64,000 bases of DNA from Raphanus sativus (taxonomy: Eukaryota > Streptophyta > Magnoliopsida > Brassicales > Brassicaceae). Positions within the stretch are counted from its first letter, which is position 1. Each line of letters starts with the position of its first letter. The notes beneath the pieces were generated by a model. That model was given only the letters and a program-made list of their open reading frames with translations. It was not told where the DNA came from and ran no database searches. This document shows, in pieces, positions 57,221 through 64,000 of the stretch. Location of the stretch: assembly GCF_000801105.2 (NCBI RefSeq), contig NC_079515.1, positions 12,834,001 through 12,898,000 of the forward strand, written 5' to 3'. The position numbers and the translations under genes were made by a program.

Positions 57221-57643
57221 ATGGAGAAGTTCAGAGCGGAGAGACAGAGCATGGAGGAGTTAGATAGCATTTCTGTCTCTCTTGCAAGTGTGAGACAGTT
57301 CTTCAGCCTGGCGGCTTCAGTTGTAATGTTAGGATCAAGAAGGTTACTTGTGCTAACAAGAAGAGGAGCCCAACATTTTCTTGCCTCAGAACAATGTAGT
57401 TTTACTACTGCAACTTGTGTTCATATGAAAGAGATTTATCCTCCTAAGCTCGAGATAGGGTTGATGTTGGTGGTCCAAAGTAACATGCTTTTTGAAAGAA
57501 GCGAATGCTTACTTTGGAGAGAGAAGAGAATAAGAAAATCCAGAAGTAAGAAGCCACAAAGTTTTCCTGAGAAAAACAATAAGAACAGTTGGTTGGTGGT
57601 GGATCAAATAAAGCAGGAAAGTGCTCTAAAATGTCCTAGTTAG
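57221..57643 (+). CDS. Hypothetical protein, 140 residues
   Basis: The frame from the ATG at 57221 (start MEKFRAERQSMEELDSISVS) can be extended upstream without a stop to 57149. It has a hydrophobic stretch (SVRQFFSLAASVVMLG) near residue 25 and a basic, Lys/Arg/Ser-rich C-terminal half. Base composition is clearly less AT-rich than the flanks, and a TATA-like box lies upstream, which favours a real or formerly real gene. I recognise no family. It could equally be the first part of a truncated or retrocopied gene. Confidence 0.3.
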   Translation: MEKFRAERQSMEELDSISVSLASVRQFFSLAASVVMLGSRRLLVLTRRGAQHFLASEQCSFTTATCVHMKEIYPPKLEIGLMLVVQSNMLFERSECLLWREKRIRKSRSKKPQSFPEKNNKNSWLVVDQIKQESALKCPS

Positions 57644-59267
57644 AAAATTTCTATTTCTGATTAACCCACCCTTTTTCTAACTACCCCACATTTTTCCACT
57701 CTTTCTTCCTTACTCTTTTTACCCTTCATTTCTTTATTATTTTTAAAAACTATGGGACCCACAGTACTTTTTTTTGTTTTTTTTTCAGGTGAGTCTCATA
57801 TTATTTTATGTACAGACCAGATTTTTTTTTAGATTTTTTTTTAATTTTTTCGAATGGATCCCATATTATATTTTTCAAATTTTTTAATTTTTTCTTAAAA
57901 TTGTTAATTATTAATATAGCTAATGATTTATGACAAAAATAAAAAAAAATTATGTGTATCTTGAAATAATATTTTCACAAACAAAAAAATAAAAAATATT
58001 AATTATTTCACCAATATTTCAAAAAATACAATTAAAAATATATGTATTTAACCAATTTAAAATTAAATTTAATAAAAATTATATAAATTTGGTTTACATA
58101 AAAATATTTAAATTTTTAAAACTAAATTTTTTAATAAAACCTATATTTCAATAGTATTTTTATCAAAAAATAATTTTAAATTTCCTTAATTTCAATAATA
58201 TGGCCTTAAAATTGAAAATAATATACTTCATATTTTTACTATTTATATTTGTTATTAAATTAACAATCTATATAAATTATAAAATAATATTCTCTTTGTT
58301 TTATAAAAAGTATTTTGACACTTTTTCTTTTTATGTACATTGTATAATTTAAGATTCCAGTTCAGTTAAATCTATTTTAGTTTTAACATTATTTACAAAA
58401 TGTTTTGATTTTATAAATAATTTATCATTCTTAAAACCTTTTGATTAAACAGATGTATAAATTTGAAGATTTGATATTATATTTTTATTTATATAAATGT
58501 GTATGTGGACTACTAGCACTACTAGGACTACTTTGTACTACCTTGTATTACCTTGGATTACTATGTATTATACATATTTCTAAAAACTTTATATTTTTGG
58601 CTTATTATGTATTTTCAGCAGATATAACATATAATTTGAATTATATGTCCACATATGTGTTTAGATATCAGATTAGTCATGAGATATTTACTATTACTTA
58701 AGTTTTATAAAAACTACCATTTCTACAAAAACTTCCTTATACTTCCATATCTAGTGTCTTGATGGTGATGTCATAATAAGGTGAATCACACAAATTACAT
58801 ATTTTTAAAATTTTATTTCTACATAAGTGTTATGTACCATCTAAAACTATATAAATGAATTGGTTTTACTAGAATTTTTTTTTATTCGTATTACTAAGAA
58901 ATGTTGAAATTGACAAAAATATTACTATGAACAAGATAATATTACTACTACCTTGAGTATTACTGAGTGTAAACATAATAGTGTTTTTTTAAATATATGG
59001 ATGTAGACATGGACATGTAGACATTTAAATGAGTAAGTTTTAAATTATACTAAGCATAAAATATTTTTAAATAACATAAATATACTTTTAAAGTAATAAT
59101 ATTTATTTATGTCTATATTTTCTTAGATGAAATACATATATATATATATATACAATTTGATTTCATAATTTTAAACAATACAAAAGTATATATTTTTCAA
59201 AGTAACAGAAATATTTTTATATATCTAGCTATTTTCTAGGATGATTGCATAAAATAACTAACACAAA
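57644..59267. other. AT-rich DNA without recognisable genes
   Basis: Very AT-rich. Contains a patch of repeated CTAC/TTAC trimers near 58509-58572 (GGACTACTAGCACTACTAGG and following) inside a random ORF. No gene or clear element borders. Confidence 0.4.
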
Positions 59268-60326
59268 TCTATACTATATAAAAGTTGAGGCTATAAGCCA
59301 TTGAGAGCGTCCACATAAGATTTAAAACAGCCAATCGTATTAGGACACGTCATTTTATTAGTTTATTATTTATAAAATTATTAATATTTCCAAAATTTTA
59401 TTAAAAACAAAATTAATATTCTGTATATAACTTAAACTAACAAAATAAATATTAACATTTACATCTTGCTTTAAAATGTTAATTGTTATAGTAAAATAGA
59501 AAATCAAAAAAAAAGGTTATTCACATAAGATTTTAAAGCAACCAATAATGATACATCATTATATTAGTTAATTATTTATAGAAAATATTAATATTTTCCA
59601 AAATTATATTAAAAACGAAATTAATATTAGTTTATTAACATTAATTTCGTTACTAATAAAATATGACAAATTGTTATTTTATTTACTATTTTAAAAATGT
59701 TAAACATTCCAAAATCGTTTTTCAAAATAAAATATAAATCAATATCAAATAAGTTAAATTAACAAAAATATAAATACTATGTATAAGTTAAAATAATGTA
59801 TAATAGTCTTTCAAAAATTAACAAAAAAATAACTCAAATAATAATTAATTTAAAAATGCAAGACTTTCAAAAAATTATAGTTATAAATCTAAATTTAATT
59901 TCATGATTTTCAAGTTTAGTTTATGTACTATTGAATTTATTTTTACGTATAACAAATACTTTCAGATTTTTTGTGTTTGTTAATTTAACTATTTTAAGTT
60001 AATTTACCATTTTGTTTTGGTATAAAATTTAATTTATTATTTTAAAACTATCATTTATACAAGAAAATGGAAAACAAAATTTAAAGTCAATGAATAACAA
60101 AAACTTAAACATCTAAAAGGGAAAGTTGACTTAAATACAAAAGAAGAAACTTTCTAATATACGAAGTATTGGTTGACTATAAATATTGTCTAAAGCTTGA
60201 AATTTTTTGCAAGCTTCACTTTGAGAAAGAGAGAGAGAGATATTGAAAAGAAAATGAGATATTTACACAATGGTTGCTTCTTTTTTTATTTTTGATGATC
60301 TTAGAAAAAGTTTTAATAAGAATGAA
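59268..60326 (+). mobile_element. Helitron unit 1, 5' portion only
   Basis: Starts TCTATACTATATAAAAGTTG after A. It runs 1,059 bp and then stops inside the RPA-like exon (after AATAAGAATGAA), where unit 2 begins. It is nearly identical to the first part of unit 2. It has no 3' hairpin of its own. Confidence 0.8.
60270..60326 (+). pseudogene. RPA-like first exon, cut by next Helitron unit
   Basis: Begins MVASFFIFDDLRKSFNKNE and is interrupted by the 5' end of unit 2. Compare 61331 and 63140. Confidence 0.6.
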
Positions 60327-62345
60327 TCTATACTATATAAAAGTTGAGGCTATAAGCTATTGAGAGCGTCCACATAAGATTTAAAATAGCCAATCGTATT
60401 AGGACACGTCATTTTATTAGTTTATTATTTATAAAATTATTAATATTTCCAAAATTTATTAAAAACAAAATTAATATTCTGTATATAACTTAAACTAACA
60501 AAATAAATATTAACATTTTACATCTTGCTTTAAATGTTAATTGTTATAGTAAAATGGAAATCAAAAATAAAAAGGTTATTCACATAAGATTTTAAAGCAA
60601 CCAATAATGATACATCATTATATTAGTTGATTATTTATAGAAAATATTAATATTTTCCAAAATTATATTAAAAACGAAATTAATATTAGTTTATTAACAT
60701 TAATTTCGTTACTAATAAAATATGACAAATTGTTATTTTATTTACTATTTTTAAAAATGTTAAACATTCCAAAAATCGTTTTTTCAAAATAAAATATAAA
60801 TCAATATCAAATAAGTTAAATTAACAAAAATATAAATACTATGTATAAGTTAAAATAATGTATAATAGTCTTTCAAAAATTAACAAAAAAATAACTCAAA
60901 TAATAATTATTTTAAAAATGCAAGACTTTCAAAAAATTATAGTTATAAATCTAAATGTAATTTCATGATTTTCAAGTTTAGTTTATGTACTATTGAATTT
61001 ATTTTTACGTATAACAAATACTTTCAGATTTTTTGTGTTTGTTAATTTAACTATTTTAAGTTAATTTACCATTTTGTTTTGGTATAAAAATTAATTTATT
61101 ATTTTAAAACTATCATTTATACAAGAAAATGGAACACTAAATTTAAAGTCAATGAATAACAAAAACTCAAACATCTAAAAGGGAAAATTGACTTAAATAC
61201 AAAAGAAGAAACTTTCTAATATATGAAGTATTGGTTGACTATAAATAATTGTCTAAAGCTTGAAATTTTTTGCAAGCTTCACTTTGAGAAAGAGAGAGAG
61301 ATATTGAAAAGAAAATGAGATATTTACACAATGGTTGCTTCTTTTTTTATTTTTGATGATCTTAGAAAAAGTTTTAATAGGAATAAAGTTCTTGCTAGAG
61401 TAGTTTACTTTTGGGAAGCACATAACATCAAAAAGGTGGTTTTCTTATGGTCTCGAGTTATCTCTTATTGATCAAAAGGTACAAAGAGTTCTAAATAGAA
61501 ATTATCAATCCAAAATTTTATAAGCAGTCTATATTGTTTGACACAAATTTTTACAGGGATCAACAATCCACCCTTTCATACTAGCTAATTGAATAGTGTG
61601 CTATGAAGGAGATTTAAAGGCTGGTATAATCTACAAGATAAAGAACTTCTTGGTCATCAACAACAAAACAAGTTACAAGGTGACTTTTCACAAATTCTTA
61701 ATTCAGATCATATTTTTAATTTGCTATTTCTAAAAATGTCAATATTACAAAAATTTGTTTATTATAAAATATAATATAATTTGATATCAAATAAGGTAAA
61801 CTTACAAAAAATAAATACTATATATAAGTTAACATAATGTATAATAGTTTTTTCGAAAATAACAAATAAATAACAAATCATAATTAATTTTAAAATACAA
61901 GATTTCAAAGAATTATAACTATATTAATCTAAATTTAAATTCATAATTTTCAAAGTTCCGGTTAAAGACTACACTATTGAAATATTCAAAAATAAAATAT
62001 ACTATATAATATTATTATATAAACCACTGAGAATTTCCATACATTATTGCAAGACTACCAATCAAAATATGATAAAATAGTTATTTTGTTTATTAATTTT
62101 AAATGTCAATATAAATTTACATACACAAAAGAAGATATTTTTGGGTAAAAAAATGATATCTAAATATTAGTTATTAAATAATATAATTGTATAAAAGTCT
62201 AAATAGGAAAAATAATAAAGCACACATTGAATAAAGTTTCATATAAAATGCATATAAACCAATTATACTCTGTTATTTTAATATTAGTAAACAATGCTAC
62301 TAATTATTAATATAGACTCGCGCGTAGCGCGAATTGAAAATTTAG
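60327..62345 (+). mobile_element. Helitron unit 2, complete with 3' end
   Basis: The 5' end is TCTATACTATATAAAAGTTG after A. The 3' end has hairpin TCGCGC-GTA-GCGCGA (62318-62332) followed by TTAG (62342-62345), with T supplied by the next unit. Contains an RPA-like exon at 61331. Another internal Helitron-like 5' relic occurs around 61995-62050. Confidence 0.75.
61331..61435 (+). pseudogene. RPA-like first exon in Helitron unit 2
   Basis: Reads MVASFFIFDDLRKSFNRNKV then LARVVYFWEAHNIKK. The FWEA-NI-K motif is that of the N-terminal OB-fold of RPA70-like proteins (compare FWEARNVKKG at 2850). The rest of the gene is missing or degenerate. Confidence 0.6.
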
Positions 62346-63520
62346 TCTATACTATATAAAAGTTGAGGCTATAAGCCATTGAGAGCGTCCACATAGGATT
62401 TTAAACGATCAGTTGAAATATGACAAATCAGTTTTTCAATTTATTATTTTTTTAAAATGTTAATATTTCCAAAAAAGTTTTTTTTAAAAACGAAATTAAT
62501 ATTATATATATAACATAAACTAACTAAATAAATATTAACATTTTCAGTTTTTAAATTTATTATTTTTAGAATGTTAATATTTCCGAAAAAGATTTTTTAA
62601 AAAACGAAATTAATATTATATATATAACATAAACTAAGAAAATAAATATTAAAATTTGACAACTTACTTTAATAAATGGTAACTGATATAGAAAATGGAA
62701 AATAAAAAGAAAATAGATAAGTTAACAAAAAAAGGGAATATATAACATGAATATAAAAATGTCATATTAACATGAATATATAACAAAAAAATCAGATTTT
62801 TAGTTTATTATTTTTTAAAATGTTAATATGTCCAAAAAGGATTTAAAAAACGAAATTAATATTATATATATAACATAAACTAAGAAAAATAAATATTAAA
62901 AATTTGAAAACTTACTTAAATAAATGGTAACAGATATAGAAAATGGAAAATAAAAAGAAAATATTAAGTTAACAAAAACTAAAACATCTAAAAGGGAAAT
63001 TCACTTAATATATAAAGAAGAAACTTTCTAATAAATGAAGTATTAGGTGACTATAAATAGTTGTCTAGAGTTCCAAAAATTTTCAAGATTTACTTTGGGA
63101 AAGAGAGAGATACTGAAAAGAAAAAGATATATTTACGCAATGGTGGCTTCTGATTCTTCTTTGGTTTTTTATGATCTAAGAAAAAGTTTTAATAAGAATG
63201 AAGTTCTTGTTAGAATGATTCACTTTTGGGAAGCACGCAACATCAACAAGGGTGTGCTAAATCAGATTTTTTGTTTATTATTTTTAAAAATGTCAATATT
63301 ACCAAAAAATTGTTTATTTCAAACTAAAATATAAACTAATATCAGATAAGGTAAATTTACAAAAGTAACACATTATAAACAAGTTAACTTAATATATAAA
63401 ATATTTTCGAAACTTAAAATAAAATATAAATATAAAATAATAATTAATTTAAAAAATACAAGACTTTTAAAAAAATTATAGTTAAATAAATTTAACTTAT
63501 GATTTTCAAATTTTAGGCTA
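62346..63520 (+). mobile_element. Helitron unit 3 (5' part)
   Basis: Starts TCTATACTATATAAAAGTTG immediately after the 3' end of unit 2. It has internal near-repeats of about 130-260 bp containing AACGAAATTAATATTATATA (62500, 62600, 62850). No 3' hairpin found before the next 5'-like sequence. Confidence 0.65.
63140..63257 (+). pseudogene. RPA-like first exon in Helitron unit 3
   Basis: Best-preserved copy: MVASDSSLVFYDLRKSFNKN, EVLVRMIHFWEARNINKG. Open up to a possible splice donor, but no further exons follow. Confidence 0.6.
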
Positions 63521-64000
63521 TATACTATATAAGAGTTGAAGCTTTAAGCCACTGAAAAATATTATTTTAGGCAGTTACAGTCAAAATATTCATAGAAACT
63601 AACCAAATAAACTATACTGAAATCAATTAACATGGTGTGATTTACAAGATTTTTATTTTTAAAGCAAACTACATGATGAACTCTTATAATCATTGATTCA
63701 TTAGTCTGATTCACCTCATAAAACATATAAAATTTACGATTCTCTTTGTTGAGTTATGTCGAAGAAAAATATTTAGAGCATAATGTTTATAAGGTAGATT
63801 AATAATAAAGAGCCTAAGCAAGCACGTCAAATAAGTTATTTAAGATTTTAATAAAATTTATAACAATAAATTAGCATGAAAGATAACATAAAAGAATGAT
63901 AGAAGGAACAATCAATATGAATTTATGAAAATAAATATACTATCTAAGTATTATAATCAACAAACTAAAAACATACAAAATTACATATTTTGAACATTTA
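63521..64000 (+). mobile_element. Helitron unit 4, degenerate 5' end
   Basis: TATACTATATAAGAGTTGAA followed by GCTTTAAGCCACTGA resembles the 5' ends of units 1-3 with substitutions. The window ends before any 3' end. Confidence 0.4.

Noticed and set aside
58441..58701. 86-codon frame with hydrophobic residues
   Set aside because: AT-rich random frame over CTAC/TTAC trinucleotide runs. No motif, promoter or splice context.

Overview
The window is nuclear plant DNA from the mustard family (Brassicaceae). The sequence shows introns with GT/AG borders, an AT-rich background, CACTA, hAT, Harbinger-like, Helitron and TRIM elements, and a 100-N gap in a draft assembly. From memory, the gene order PRT1 - BSD-domain protein - ribosomal protein L13a - Sec14-like protein matches a block of Arabidopsis chromosome 3 near AT3G24800-AT3G24840. 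I cannot name the species or genus.

Layout. 1-6.4 kb: Harbinger-like and hAT elements, a 54-unit CT microsatellite and a broken RPA-like OB-fold gene. 6.6-11 kb: an RCC1-repeat gene decayed and split by Helitrons. 11-17.3 kb: back-to-back Helitrons. 17.4-19.3 kb: an HD-ZIP class IV homeobox pseudogene cut by two small hAT elements. 20.2-24.2 kb: a deleted CACTA element. 24.5-26.1 kb: an S-protein-homologue gene whose 3' end was cut off by a TRIM retroelement with LTRs that look identical. 26.8-29.4 kb: a Helitron of the same family as the one at 11-14 kb. 30.2-43.6 kb: three tandem copies of PRT1 (N-degron E3 ubiquitin ligase). Copy 1 is a relic split by a 7.2 kb CACTA element, copy 2 has an intact frame with a shortened tail, and copy 3 has an intact frame but a lost splice acceptor and an assembly gap in an intron.

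44-56 kb is the conventional gene block: BSD-domain gene (minus) and RPL13A (plus) sharing a compact divergent promoter, a 12-coding-exon Sec14-like gene, a roughly 0.7 kb tandem duplication of its 3' flank, and a single-exon F-box gene. 56-64 kb is AT-rich, with a MITE-like element, one weak ORF and a cluster of head-to-tail Helitrons carrying the first exon of an RPA-like gene.

Apparently functional genes are PRT1 copy 2, perhaps copy 3, the BSD gene, RPL13A, the Sec14-like gene and the F-box gene. They do not form one pathway: they cover N-degron protein turnover, transcription-related or unknown BSD function, translation, lipid transfer and SCF-type ubiquitination. The most informative feature is the record of transposon damage, because target-site duplications and paralogous copies let individual insertions be read base by base. 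No RNA genes, CRISPR arrays or organellar sequence were seen.
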